The translations under genes and the position numbers were made by a program. The notes below the pieces were generated by a model, which was given only the letters and a program-made list of their open reading frames with translations, ran no database searches and was not told the DNA's origin. From contig CM060105.1 in NCBI GenBank assembly GCA_030522415.1, positions 14,180,277 through 14,244,276 of the forward strand: a DNA stretch of 64,000 nt. Reading direction: 5' to 3'. This stretch comes from Channallabes apus (taxonomy: Eukaryota > Chordata > Actinopteri > Siluriformes > Clariidae). Shown here in pieces: positions 1 to 10,671 of this stretch (positions are counted from its first letter, which is position 1; every line of letters begins with the position of its first letter).

Positions 1-86
1 ACAATGCGACGGATGATGTGCGATGGATGAACGGAAAGATCAACTTCGATAACGTGGCCATGGGCTACCTCGCCTTGTTTCAAGTG
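1..86 (+). CDS. Voltage-gated sodium channel alpha, exon with domain III S5-P-loop (5' truncated by window)
   Basis: The frame beginning at base 3 reads an extracellular loop and pore-entry segment (NFDN..MGYLALFQV) typical of Nav domain III just before the selectivity filter. It ends at CAA GTG followed by a gttagt donor, phase 0, and joins the exon at 802. The upstream part of the gene (domains I and II, most of III) lies outside the window, so the paralogue cannot be assigned. It belongs to the same transcript as the exons at 802, 1123, 2601, 2890 and 3530. Confidence 0.88.
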
Positions 87-685
87 GTTAGTTTTCCATA
101 CTATACATTACTGAATGGTTCGACTGATGAACGAATGGATGCAGGATTTGAATTCAACAGTGGCCTTGCACACATATGCATGTTTTTTTTTTTCATGATC
201 AATAATTCCTTAAACCGTTGAGCCATGTAATGGCAGTCACGTAAAAAAAAAAAACCCTTTGCCTTATCTCCCCTCCCCAACACAGTCAGGATTCCACTGG
301 GGAGCCCGCTTAGCTCCTGTCCCTCGGTATCTATCGCTGAGACTTTTCCAGTCGACACCTTGCCTCACTAACAAAGAAGAATCATGGTGCCAACAAGATT
401 ACTATTTGGTGACATGAAAAAAAAAATCCATTGTGCAAACAAGCAATAAAAAGTCCTGCAAATGCCATCATTCTTTTTTTTTTTTTTTTTTTTTCCCCAC
501 ATTATTTAAGCCACCCAAATCTACCATATCTAAATCCACCTCTGTGAACTATTACTAATGACAGTAAATATGGTCAGTAACATTAATGGAGAATGTTTAG
601 AGCTCCCCCTAGGGGACACCTTCAACTGAGCTCGTCCTTTCCAGTTCTCCACTTAGCTCCGCCCAAATTCGAACCAAGAATGCAT

Positions 686-716
686 GGATGGATGGATGGA
701 TGGATGGATGGATGGA
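686..716. repeat. (TGGA)n microsatellite in sodium channel intron
   Basis: About seven tandem copies of a tetranucleotide between the first two channel exons. No other feature is seen in this intron apart from poly-T and poly-A runs. Confidence 0.9.
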
Positions 717-801
717 TTGGGGGTATAATTACAGAATAGCATGATATACTATTTGAATGTTTTATTTTGGTTATAAATTAAAATTTCTTGTTGGCTCACA
801 G

Positions 802-855
802 GCAACATTTAAAGGTTGGATGGATATCATGTATGCTGCTGTTGATTCTCGTATG
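802..855 (+). CDS. Sodium channel exon, domain III selectivity filter
   Basis: An 18-codon exon between a ctcacag acceptor and a gtaagg donor. It encodes ATFKGWMDIMYAAVDSRM, the hallmark domain III pore segment. The Lys in TFKGW is the third residue of the DEKA sodium-selectivity ring. This identifies a true sodium channel rather than a calcium channel, which has Glu here, or NALCN. Both ends are phase 0. Confidence 0.95.
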
Positions 856-1122
856 GTAAGGTTCAGTTTTCAGAGAAACAGAACAACACTGCACATATTT
901 CCTCAAGTACTTGCAAAAACCTGTTGAATAACATTGAATTAATACACAAGTACTATGACTGAAAAGAATTGTATCTAATTTTGCCATGCCCTGCAACTGA
1001 TATTTACATCCATTTACGTATTACATATGTATTTATAACATCCACATCTAAATGTATAACGTGTTTATGCACCATGGATGTGTTACCCTTTAGTCACTTT
1101 TTACGTTTGTCCCTGTAACAAG

Positions 1123-1260
1123 GTGGAGGACCAGCCACAATATGAGGCAAACCTCTACATGTACCTGTACTTCATTATTTTCATCATCTTTGGGTCCTTC
1201 GTTACCCTCATCTTATTCATCGGTATCATCATTGATAACTTCAGGAAACAAAAATCAAAG
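1123..1260 (+). CDS. Sodium channel exon, domain III S6
   Basis: A 46-codon exon from VEDQPQYE through the S6 helix ([20 protein letters not shown]) to DNFRKQKSK. The acceptor is gtaacaag. The donor is not GT: the exon is followed directly by ATAAGT, the signature of the AT-AC intron known at this site in vertebrate Nav genes. The usually invariant S6 Asn (TLNLF in the family) is Ile here (TLILF). The reading frame is intact. Confidence 0.93.
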
Positions 1261-1472
1261 ATAAGTATCATTAACACAAAGTAAGATGACAACTGAACAA
1301 ACAAAAAAAATCGATTATTACAGTAAGTATAACAAAATTAAGTAATTGTGCATAATATAAGAATAAAAAGAATGCAGAATGAAAAAGACAGACAGAAAAG
1401 CATAAAAGCATTGTGCTTGCAGTTTAACATTTTTTACTTTTACTCTTTTTCATTCTATTTTTTGCTTTTTGG

Positions 1473-1871
1473 ACTTCAATCCAATTGAGATGCTGTGTCA
1501 TGACTTGAAACAGGTTAAACCCTTCAATGTGGCTGAATTAAAACAATTCTTCAAAGAGGAGTGGGCCAAAATGTGAAAACCTCATTGCCAGTTCTTGATT
1601 GCAGTTGTTGCCTCCAAGGGCGGCAGAGGCAGTTATTAGATTTTCATGACAATTACTTCTTTTTTTTTTTTAATAGGGCCAGGCAGGTTTGGACAGCTTT
1701 TTCCCCCCTTAATAAATAAAATCATAATTTTGAAAACTACATTTTGTATTTACTTGAGTTACATTTGTGTAATTTTAAAATTACTTTGATGATCTGAAAT
1801 TATTTATGTTTGACAAATATGGAAAAAAAAAAACAGGAATGGTGTGGAAACCTTTTTCATGGCACTGTAGT
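1473..1871 (+). mobile_element. Tc1-like DNA transposon relic (transposase C-terminus and 3' end)
   Basis: A degraded frame reads FNPIEMLCHDLKQ, matching the NPIE..W..LK region near the end of Tc1 transposases. It is followed by the usual 3' non-coding tail, ending near ggcactgta. It lies inside the AT-AC intron and is inactive. Confidence 0.75.
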
Positions 1872-2254
1872 TACATTTAAATGTGGTAGAATGTTATAGC
1901 AACTGTAAACCAATAGTAGATCTTAGTGACACTAAAGAGACTCATGAAGAATGGTTATACACATCAAATGCTAATAAATTCTCATCCAAGAAGATGGCAT
2001 TATTTTAACATCATACATTTTTGAATAGCAAATTTGAATACCTTTTAATTATTTTAAAATAATTTTATTTTTAATAATAAAATTAATTTGTATTTTATTT
2101 TTTAATAACTTGCACATACAGACACCTTTGCAATAATAGTATTATTATTATTAGTTTTATTATTTTATTTATTTATTTATTTATTTTAATTTTTTTATTT
2201 TTTCTCCTCTTCCTATATTTTATATTATATGTTTATGTAAAGTTGGGGAACACG

Positions 2255-2332
2255 GGTCTAAGAATTTCATTACGGTAATGATGCCTCATTGTTATCTGTA
2301 TATGACAATAAAACTTGAAACTTGAAACTAAA
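2255..2332 (+). repeat. Retroposon 3' tail
   Basis: The sequence ends in tandem short units (acttgaaacttgaaac) after a conserved aatttcattac...gacaataaa stretch, like fish LINE or SINE tails. Only the 3' end is present. Confidence 0.5.
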
Positions 2333-2600
2333 TTAAGAATCCCTGTAAATTATCTCTCGAAAACAATTAAGCGTGCATAAATTAATCTGACCAATCAGAA
2401 AAGAGAATTCAATACATATGTGTAAATACAGTAATACACATAATAAGCAAGCTTTAATCCGCCTATGGTATAATAATAATAATAATAATAATATGAAAAC
2501 GGTAACCTGAAGTAAGGCGTGTTCATCATCATGTCAAATGTGTTAAAACAATATTGAAGAATCTGCTTTAAAGAATAATTATCTTCCCATCTTTCCTTAC

Positions 2601-2702
2601 TTAGGAAAAAACCCCTTCATTACAGAGAGCCAGAAGAAATATTGTAACGCTTTGAAAAAACGTGGCTGCAACAAACCTCAGAAACTGATCCCACGCCCCA
2701 AG
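2601..2702 (+). CDS. Sodium channel exon, domain III-IV linker (inactivation gate)
   Basis: A 34-codon exon after an AC acceptor, ending at a gtaggt donor. It encodes the III-IV linker: LGKNPFITESQKKYCNALKK followed by RGCNKPQKLIPRPK. In Nav channels this segment is [30 protein letters not shown]. Here the hydrophobic IFM latch is PFI, the YY pair is YC, and the Ser of the conserved PKC site (KKLGSKK) is Cys. The rest of the linker is conserved, so this is the right exon and not a chance frame. Confidence 0.92.
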
Positions 2703-2889
2703 GTAGGTGCAGTATTCAACATGATGGACAAATAAACATCTCCAACAACAATATCTGCAACACTTTAGCAAAATATCTGGTCGCACATGGAAATATGCGC
2801 TAACGGCATTTTACATTAAAACACTGCTTGTACTCTTTTGTTATGTTGAAATCTCATTTCCTCATATCTGATGTCTGAACGTCCTGCAG

Positions 2890-3160
2890 AATTGTTTGCA
2901 AGTCTTCATCTACAACATTGTCGCAAAGGAGTCGTTCGAAATCCTGATGGTGGGCTTGATCTTTCTGCACATGGTCGTGCTGATGGTGGAAACGGATAAC
3001 ATGAGCTCGGAGGCTGAAACTATGCTGTACATCACCCACTTCATCTTTAACATCATTTACACTTTAGAGTGCGTGTTTAAGCTCATCGCCCTGCGGAAGT
3101 ATTACTTTCACATTGGATGGAATATTTTTGATTTTATTCTGGTTTTGCTTTCAATTATTG
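2890..3160 (+). CDS. Sodium channel exon, domain IV S1-S3
   Basis: The exon lies between gtcctgcag and gtgagt and carries 90 codons plus one base. The translation covers domain IV S1 (EILMVGLIFLHMVVLMVETD), S2 (FIFNIIYTLECVFKLIALRK) and S3 (GWNIFDFILVLLSIIG). The S2 and S3 acidic gating-charge partners (E in TLEC, D in IFDF) are present. It joins the final exon within a Gly codon (G|GC). Confidence 0.94.
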
Positions 3161-3529
3161 GTGAGTATTAAAGTTTTTTTTTTTTTTTTAAGAGAATAGA
3201 GAGTGATTTACTGATCAAATTAGCTCATCAATCAGATTGAATATAACAAATACTGCATGTAACCATGTTTTGTTTATTTGTAATGAAACCTGCTGTTGGC
3301 ATTGGAGACGTGAACATACTGTTAATATTCAACATGAAACCAATTTTTTTTTAAATACCAAGAATTTATTTGGTGAAACTTCAGTACAATTACTATTAAA
3401 CTAAATAAATAGTTCAAATAGTGGTTCGGCACACATGTAAGCGTCAGAGCTACGGATATTTTTTGCATTTAAATGTCTAAGGGTATACTTCTGTTAAAAA
3501 TGTTCTGAACTGTTATTATTTTTTTTTAG

Positions 3530-4293
3530 GCATGTTCTTATTAGACATCTTTGAGCACTACTTTGTGTCTCCTCGGATAATCTATATCATCCGACTTGCA
3601 AGAATTGGCCGTGTTCTGCATCTGATCCGACCTGCTAAAGGCATCCGAGCTCTCCTGTGCTCCCTGATGATGTCCCTCCCTGCCGTCATTAACATCTGCC
3701 TCGTCTTCTTTGTGATCATGTTCATCTTCTCCATTTGTGGCATGTACAACTTTGCCTATGTAAAAAAATCTGCCGGCATTGATGACATGTACAATTTTGA
3801 GACCTTTGGAAGCAGTATAACATGTCTGTTCATAATTGCAACCACCGCTGGATGGGACGGGCTTCTGAACCCTATCCTTACCAGACCTCCTGACTGTGAC
3901 CCGGACTTTGATAATCCTGGCTCAGATGTGAAGGGTAACTGTGGGAATACTGCTGTGGGAATAATCTACTTTTGCACTTACATAGTGATATCCTTGTTTC
4001 TGGTGGTCAACATGTACATCGTCGTCATTCTGGAGAACTTCAACATTGCAACGGAGGAGAGCAGCGAGTCTTTATGTGAGGATGACGGCAAGATATCCGA
4101 GTCGGATTCGGAGGAGAAATTCAGGCTGGAAAGCAGCACTCTTGAACCGGAGCAGGAGGAAGTGGCTGCTAAGGTCATCCAGAGAGCCTACCGCGAATAC
4201 AAACTCAAGTCCCCGTGTGAGAAGGCTTCGGGGGGAGTTCTGAAGAACGAGGTCACCGCCCCTGGCGCGACCTCTGAGCAATCAGTTGTCTAG
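3530..4293 (+). CDS. Sodium channel final exon, domain IV S4-S6 and shortened C-terminus
   Basis: Begins with GC completing a Gly codon after a poly-T/ag acceptor and runs to TAG at 4291-4293. It encodes domain IV S4 ([19 protein letters not shown]), S5, a pore with the filter Ala (TTAGWDGLL), S6 ([16 protein letters not shown]) and the C-terminus. S4 has lost the first Arg (now Tyr) and the fifth (now His). After ATEESSE.LCEDD the family has about 130 residues of EF-hand-like domain. Here there are only about 30 acidic residues before the IQ motif ([16 protein letters not shown]). The protein ends EQSVV, a PDZ-ligand-like tail similar to the usual ESLV/ESIV. There are no stops or frameshifts, so it is probably functional. 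Confidence 0.94.
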
Positions 4294-4575
4294 CAACATC
4301 TTGCAATTTTTTTGGTTACATATTCATCAAAGGTTTTTACAAAACTGCTGGTTCACTTCCCTAAGGTGAAAGGAGTGTTTCGAAAAAAAAAAAAAATGTT
4401 TTGTCAGATTGTAATGGATTCTCCTTCTGTCTGTAGGCTACAGTGACAACAAAATAATGAGAAATGGGGAAAAAATTCACAACTTTGTGCATGCTAGCAC
4501 ACTAGCCATTTTAAATCCAAGAGGTACAAAGGAGAGTGAGGTGCATTTGGTTGATTTGAACTTTTTCTTAAATAT

Positions 4576-4581
4576 AATAAA
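4576..4581 (+). terminator. Candidate polyadenylation signal AATAAA for the sodium channel
   Basis: A canonical hexamer 283 bases after the stop codon, in sequence otherwise free of features. The true cleavage site is not determined. Confidence 0.4.
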
Positions 4582-5059
4582 GAAAAACTTTGCAGTATTA
4601 GGTTAAAATATGTTCAGTGTACCAGTGTATTTGGGTTTCCAGACCATTCGGAAATCAAAATATTAATTCACATTTGAAGCAGGTCAGCATATATAATAAT
4701 GCAATTTATCATAGATTGGTTTATCCTTAAATATGAATATATACATTGTTATAATTTAAGAGGCCTCCTGGGCAGTGGCGGACAAGTGGGCAAACATCTG
4801 AATATTTAAATTTAAAATTGGCTTAATTACCTATTTGATTTTTAATACCTTTGCTTTTATAGATTTTCTGCATATGTTTTATCACAGTTTATTCACTGTT
4901 ATACAGAACAGCGATAAAACTACACAAATCAAAAATCCTTGTTAATCAGGTTGCTCTTAGATCCTAGAGTGATTCCAAGGAAGTGTTTTATTAAATGCAC
5001 AAGCACTCGGTGATTTAAAACCAGTGAGCCTTCAGATACAAAACATTATTGACTCAATA

Positions 5060-5139
5060 TTTATTCATCAGTAATAATAATAATAATAATAATGTGTTTT
5101 TTTTATTATATAAGTGGCTGATTAGGGTGATAAATATTT

Positions 5140-5179
<40 letters not shown>

Positions 5180-5300
5180 CAGTATGTGTTTTTAATGGTA
5201 TAAGTGGCTGATTAGGGTGATAAATATTTTATATAATAGTAAAAAAAAAATATAATAATAAATAGAAGAAAAAGAAGAAGAAGAAGAAGAAGAAGAAGAC
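5060..5300. repeat. (AAT)n/(GAA)n microsatellites with a roughly 95-bp tandem duplication
   Basis: The stretch around ataagtggctgattagggtg occurs twice, near 5110 and 5200, each copy flanked by AAT runs. A (GAA)n run follows. This looks like a local duplication between microsatellite tracts. From here to about 6600 only AT-rich unique-looking DNA is seen. Confidence 0.85.
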
Positions 5301-6628
5301 GACGACAAATGCCCTATAATGTAACCTATATAATGTGTTCAGGTTACAGCTATAAATACTAATAAACACTTTATATTAGTTGTCCCTGTATAAAAAAATA
5401 AAAAGACGGTTTTAATCTTGATGTGTTCATGTAGCATGCGTGTAACCACTTAACCATTAACTGACCTCTATCACTATAGTAAACACTTGTGGGTGTATTT
5501 AGATTTTTTAAATGACTAATTCCTCCCTGAAAGTGATTATTTTCCTGTAATAGCAAATGCTGAATGTATTATACCTTCTTTTTTTCCTCACTTCAGATGT
5601 TTATAACATACCATATGCTAAAAAATTGTCTATGACACTTCATATATAGTGAAATAAATATCTTGTTACAGAAAACTTCGAAATACATAATTTGCCTATG
5701 CAACTCATTCAATTCTTTAACTGGTTACTAATAGAGGAACTATAAGGTGTGATTTTCAGCTGCACTACTGACAAACCTGTTATCTGAGGAAAGTGAGATA
5801 AACCAACATTTCCTAACCAATCAGAATCAAGGTTTTAGCAGTGCCGCAGTATATAACATATAGTTAAATAAATTGTATGAGACATTTGATATTTTCTGAC
5901 AATGCTTCCAGGGACTGCATTTTAATTTCTGAATTCAAATCTACAATATGCTCACATGTGAGATTAGAGGAATTCTCTTTATGCTTTTAAAAATTTCCTT
6001 ATCCTTACGTTTGATCCTCTCAATATTGAATCTCTACATTTTGTATAATTTGTGTAATTGTGTTTATCATAAAAATCATTAAAAGAAAAAAAAACTTGAA
6101 ATATGCTGCTATTATTTTGTGTTTTGTTATTTCTGTTACCTAAGAGGAGATAATCTATCTGAAATTTTCTCTCATTTGATTGGATCCTGAAAGGTTATTT
6201 TTGGGACTGTGACTTTTGAAGACAGCTTTAAGAGTTGCCCATGTGAAAGTGTACACCCACTACTACAGTGGGAGCCACGTCAAACAGCCGCCTGGAGCAT
6301 GACGGCTCCATGGCAGGATCATGAAGGGTTAATGCACGCTTCGTGCACGGAATGTGATCCCCCGCGATGACGCAGTTAACGATGCCCCGCCCCATAAATG
6401 CCCCCATGCGCTTTCTAAAAAGATGGTTGCAATGCCGTATAATTCCGCCAGATGGAGCATTGACTGGCACAGTTAACTGCAGTGTCCAGGAAGCCCAATA
6501 CCATATCTTTAATATATAGACAGTTCTTGTATTGTCAACATAGTTTCATAAATAGATGACGTGGTAAAAAACAACAACAACAAAGGTGAGCTGGGCTATT
6601 GGCGTAACCAAATGCGGGTAAAATGAAT
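5301..6628. other. Intergenic AT-rich DNA, no gene recognised
   Basis: Short frames only, none with recognisable protein features. A more GC-rich patch at 6228-6480 has higher complexity but no readable coding or RNA signature. Confidence 0.6.
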
Positions 6629-6629
6629 T

Positions 6630-6935
6630 TTTTTTTTAAAGAAAGTTTTCCATAAAGGATCACAGGGTAAAATGTTTGATGATGTTGAGGCCTGCACTTC
6701 AACCCAACAGAACACCTTTGGAATGAATTAGAGTGGAGACGGCAAGCCAACCTTCTGACCTCTCAAATGTGTTTCTGGAAGAATAGTCAAAAAATCCCTT
6801 AAACACTCTCCTAAACCTTGCCAGAAGAGTTGAAGCTGTTAAAACTGGTGGTGCGCCAACATGGTATTAAACCCTATGGATTAAAAAATTGTCTTCACAG
6901 ACGACCAAATAAATTTGGCAATAGTGTATAGTGTA
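6630..6935 (+). mobile_element. Tc1-like transposon 3' fragment
   Basis: Contains the motif series (ttcaacccaacagaacacc, tttggaatgaattagagtgg, gaagagttgaagctgttaaa) that marks the transposase end and 3' tail of a Tc1-like family. The same sequence recurs at 9985-10671 and 18300-18415. The frame is broken and no 5' half is present. Confidence 0.75.
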
Positions 6936-7489
6936 TATGCAGCATCAGGTACATGGCGGAGATACATGCAGGCTTACAGGCTGATCAAAGGCAGAGAATC
7001 CAATGGCCAGTCAGATGATTAGCAAACGGGAAAAAATCTAAAAGAAAGAAAGAAAGCAGACCAAGAACAGGATGCATGGTCAAAATCAGAAACTTAATTA
7101 AGAGCTATCTTGAAGTTAACACAAAGCTTTCACACTGATTGAGTGCAGGTTCGGATGGGGTAGTTACTGTATAGTGAGCGTGTAACTGGAACCAGGTGAA
7201 TGCTATTAGAAGTCATCTCAAAGTCCGATTTCCAGATGTATTCTGGGAAATATAACTCACAGCCATGACCTGTTCAGCTATGCTGTAGATTCCAATAGCA
7301 TGACCTATTAACTTTGGTAAACATTTTGGAATGTACTGTAGCATACCAAAAACTAAAGAAAATGTACAGTAGTCAACTTTTATGAGGTTACGACTTGGCC
7401 AATTTGATACCATGATCAAGAGGGTGGTTCACCCAAGGCAAACATCCATCCTACCAGGGATTGTATTCATAGTCTCTGCCTCTACTTTT

Positions 7490-7672
7490 TTCGGTGGGGT
7501 GGCAGTGGAGGCTCAGTGGATCAGAACGTTAGGGGGTTTAGCACCTCCATGCGGACAAATGATTGATCAAGACCCTTAACCCTCTATGTTTAAGAGACAC
7601 GGTATCATGTAACAACCTAGTATATGCAAAGAAAACGATTTCACTTTAATGTGTTTGTGACAAATAAATGTT
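7490..7672 (+). repeat. SINE-like relic
   Basis: A gtggcagtggaggctcagtgg head, a middle with 'acccttaaccctc', and a tail ending tgtgtttgtgacaaataaa, the last shared with the LINE tails at 13890 and 21480. Probably an old SINE; the family was not identified. Confidence 0.45.
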
Positions 7673-9544
7673 TTTATAGTTATCAACATTTAAAAAGAAA
7701 AAGTAACAGTTAGAAATATAAGTCCTGTTGTCATTCATTTGTAAATGAACAATAAAGTGAATGAGCATATACTGATAACAGGTTGCTACATGGATGTCTC
7801 GAGTTGAAGTTCATCCTGTCATCTAAAGCAGTCTCCAAACAAGCTCGCCTTGCTTAGAAGACGCAACATGAGAGGACACAAGTGTTGTGGCGGAAATGAT
7901 GGCGGTTGGTGTGAAAGGACATTGCATATCAGAGCCCGATAGTCAACATGTCTCGCTTTGAAATTGGAGCCGGGACTAAGGCATGAGGAACACGGTGGAA
8001 TTTTAGAGAAGGGTGAAAGGAAGAGCACTGTAAGACCTGCTTCACTTCAGCAGGCGATCAGTCTTTACCATTAACAGTGTCACTCTAAAACTGATCTCGA
8101 ATCAGAAAGTCGAGACACTGTCTCCCTTTAGGTCAGGGTAGTTCCTCGATGTTAAAGGTCATCGGAGAGGCTTTCTACAAATCCCAAGCATACAGAATGT
8201 CTAGCAACTGTAGTAGTTTAAAAGAAATGATGTTGAACCTTGGTCGCTTAGAAAAAAGAAAGAAATTGGGAGATATGAAGAAAAAGACATTACTATACTA
8301 TCCTGTGAATATATCAAGTCCATGAGTTCCTACTGTACTTTAGAAAACGACACTGTTTCAGAATGTGTGCGTTACTGTAAACTTGTAATTTGTCCACTAT
8401 TCTTACAGCGATTTTTTTTTTTACTTTTTTTTTTTTTTAAGAAAATGAATCAACAATGTTGCGGTGGAAATATATGAAGTTGATTTATTTAAATGCAGGT
8501 CCACATCTAACCATCTAACATTTTGTGGTTCTTATATGCCTTTGAACAATCTAAGTAATGAATACATCCAGCCCTTAGAGGGTCTACTCCATCTATATCT
8601 TGGCATCAACATGAAAGGATTTAGTTATTTTTGGGAAGCATCAGCACCAGCGGAAGTAACGGATGCGGCTGTTAAAACCAGAGTTACATGATAGCACTTT
8701 AAAATAGCCTGTGGTGGGCTCATCCAAGCAGGGCACCATACATTAACACTGAGACAGGAAAAGAAAAATAAAAGATAAAAAAGAATAAGACGTGTCTGTG
8801 GACCTGGATGTTTGTGTGTGGAGGCAAGTTGTAGACACCATTCAAGAAAAACTGGGTATGAATATAAAAAATATCTAGGCCATTTTTTTTTTATTACAAC
8901 TCTTTCCTTTAGGTTTTAAATGTCTTTATTCCAGTCTCTTTAGTGTTATTAATGAAATGTATTAAAGTGACTAAAGCGCAGTAGGATTTCTGTTCATTAT
9001 AGTTCAATCAAACTAGGCACTCAGTTTTGCTCCTTCAAGGATATCGCTTCTCAATCAGGATTTGAAGGAATGAACAGAAGCCAGCAAATGCCACAGCAAG
9101 TCCATCCTCCTTGAGCCACGCCCCGCATACCCCTCATGCATGCAATTTTCACCATAATGCCAATGTAGCTGCCCTTTACATGGGTTCATAGAGCAGGGAA
9201 GATGATCAAAGCCTCTATATGAACCTCAGACACTGCAAGTGAATCCTAGTGTGACAGTAAACTGAAACACAAATATCCATTTTAGAATTGCGAATATATA
9301 GCATCTAATATCTTATATTTAACAGAGGAAGCTTGGTTTGAGAGTAATATTAAACTGGCACACTTACCCTTTAACTCAGGTTACAAGAATAATTGCCTGT
9401 TGGTATTTATCTGATGTGTCATGGCAGACTGGTTAAGAGACACATTCATTAAGATCAGAGCAACGTATCGCTTAAAGAAACAATATTCATTCAGCTTTGT
9501 CCTTGTAATGCATTTTTGTAATGCAAGAATCATATACAGTCACT
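7673..9544. other. Intergenic DNA, nothing recognised
   Basis: No frame with recognisable protein similarity and no obvious structured RNA. A short ORF at 8464-8691 has no recognisable motif and is treated as chance. Confidence 0.55.
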
Positions 9545-9760
9545 TGTAGAAGCTGGAAAGGTGCAAAATTGGGTCATGCAACAGGACAGTGATTCAAAGC
9601 ACACCAGTACATTACAGCAAAATGGCTGAAAAATAACTACTAGTCAAAGTCCAGACCTGGAAAGTCCAGACCTCAGCCAAATTGAAATGCACTGGCGGGA
9701 ACCTTAACCCAGCTGTGCATAAGTGAATGTGCAAAAATCTCAATGAACTGAAGCAATATT
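9545..9760 (+). mobile_element. Tc1/mariner transposase relic
   Basis: The broken frame reads WVMQQDSDSKHTS and later SPDLSQIEMHW, matching the QQDNDPKHTS and SPDLNPIE..W blocks of Tc1 transposases. It carries stops and a small duplication (aaagtccagacctgg repeated). No terminal repeats were found. Confidence 0.7.
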
Positions 9761-9984
9761 GTATATACGAGTGAGAGAATGATAAAGTTAATGAAAATTA
9801 TTGCTATGTTATTGCTGCTGAAGGTTGATCTATAAAGCTTTTGAATCTATAAAGCTATAAGCTATTTAATCTATAAGCTATTGAATCATGGAAGTACAGA
9901 GTATTGACAAAATAATTTTTTTTTTGCTTTAATTTTTGTTAAATAAATAATTGCATGGTGAAAATGTTATACATTAAATATATA

Positions 9985-10671
9985 AGTATTGGCCTTCGCC
10001 TGCCTTCACATACATATGAACTCGAGTAACATCCAATCCTTAATCCAAATTTTAGGACTGTTGGGTTGAGGTCAGGACTCTGTGCAGGCCAGTCAAGTTC
10101 TTCCACACACAACTCACTCATCCATGTATTTATGGACCTTGCTTTGTGCACTAGTCATGTTGGAGCTGGTGTGGGTTATTTTTTAGGAGTTGGGCTCAGA
10201 CCCTTACCTCCAGTGAAAGGAATTCTTAAGTCTTCAGCATACCAAGACATTGTGGACAATTTCATGCTCCCAACTTTCTGGGACCAGTTTGGGGACGACC
10301 CCTAACTGTTCCAATATGCATTACACACCAGTGCACAAAGCAAGGTTCATAATGACATGGATGAGCAAGTTTAGTGTGCAAGAACTGACTGGAGTACTGA
10401 CCTTAACCTGATAAAACACCTTTGGGATGAATTAGGGGTCTGCGAGCCAGGCCTTCTTGTCCAACATCAGTGTCTGACCTCACAAATTAGCTTCTGGAAG
10501 AATGGTCAAAAATACCCATAAGCACACTCCTAAACCTTGTGGGAAGCCTTCACAGAGTTGAAGCTGTTATAGCTGCAAAGGGGGCTGGGCCAACATCATA
10601 TTAAACGCTATGGATTAGGAATTGGATGTTACTCAAGTTTATAAATATGTGAAGGCAGGTGAGCGAATATG
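9985..10671. mobile_element. Fold-back (inverted) Tc1-like element
   Basis: The left arm (cttcgcctgccttcacata) is the reverse complement of the right end (tgtgaaggcaggtgagcgaa). Both arms continue inward with matching transposase-end sequence (agtgcacaaagcaaggt on the right, its complement near 10130-10150). Two copies of the 3' part of one Tc1 family therefore face away from each other, and the transposase frames are broken. Confidence 0.7.

Larger units (their letters stand above)
1261..2600 (+). other. AT-AC intron (ATAAGT ... CCTTAC), 1340 bp
   Basis: The frames of the flanking exons join without a gap only if the intron starts with ATAAGT at 1261 and ends with AC at 2599-2600, giving K-S-K|L-G-K. 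The donor resembles the U2-dependent AT-AC class (ATAAG) rather than the U12 class (ATATCCTT). The known vertebrate example is SCN4A intron 21 at the same III-IV linker position. A pyrimidine-rich tract precedes the AC. The intron carries a Tc1 relic and AT-rich repeats. A GT-AG-only gene finder would misplace this junction. Confidence 0.85.

Noticed and set aside
1261..1284. Continuation of the sodium channel exon to an in-frame stop at 1284
   Set aside because: The ATAAGT intron start and the perfectly phased next exon after AC at 2600 explain it better than a truncated protein.
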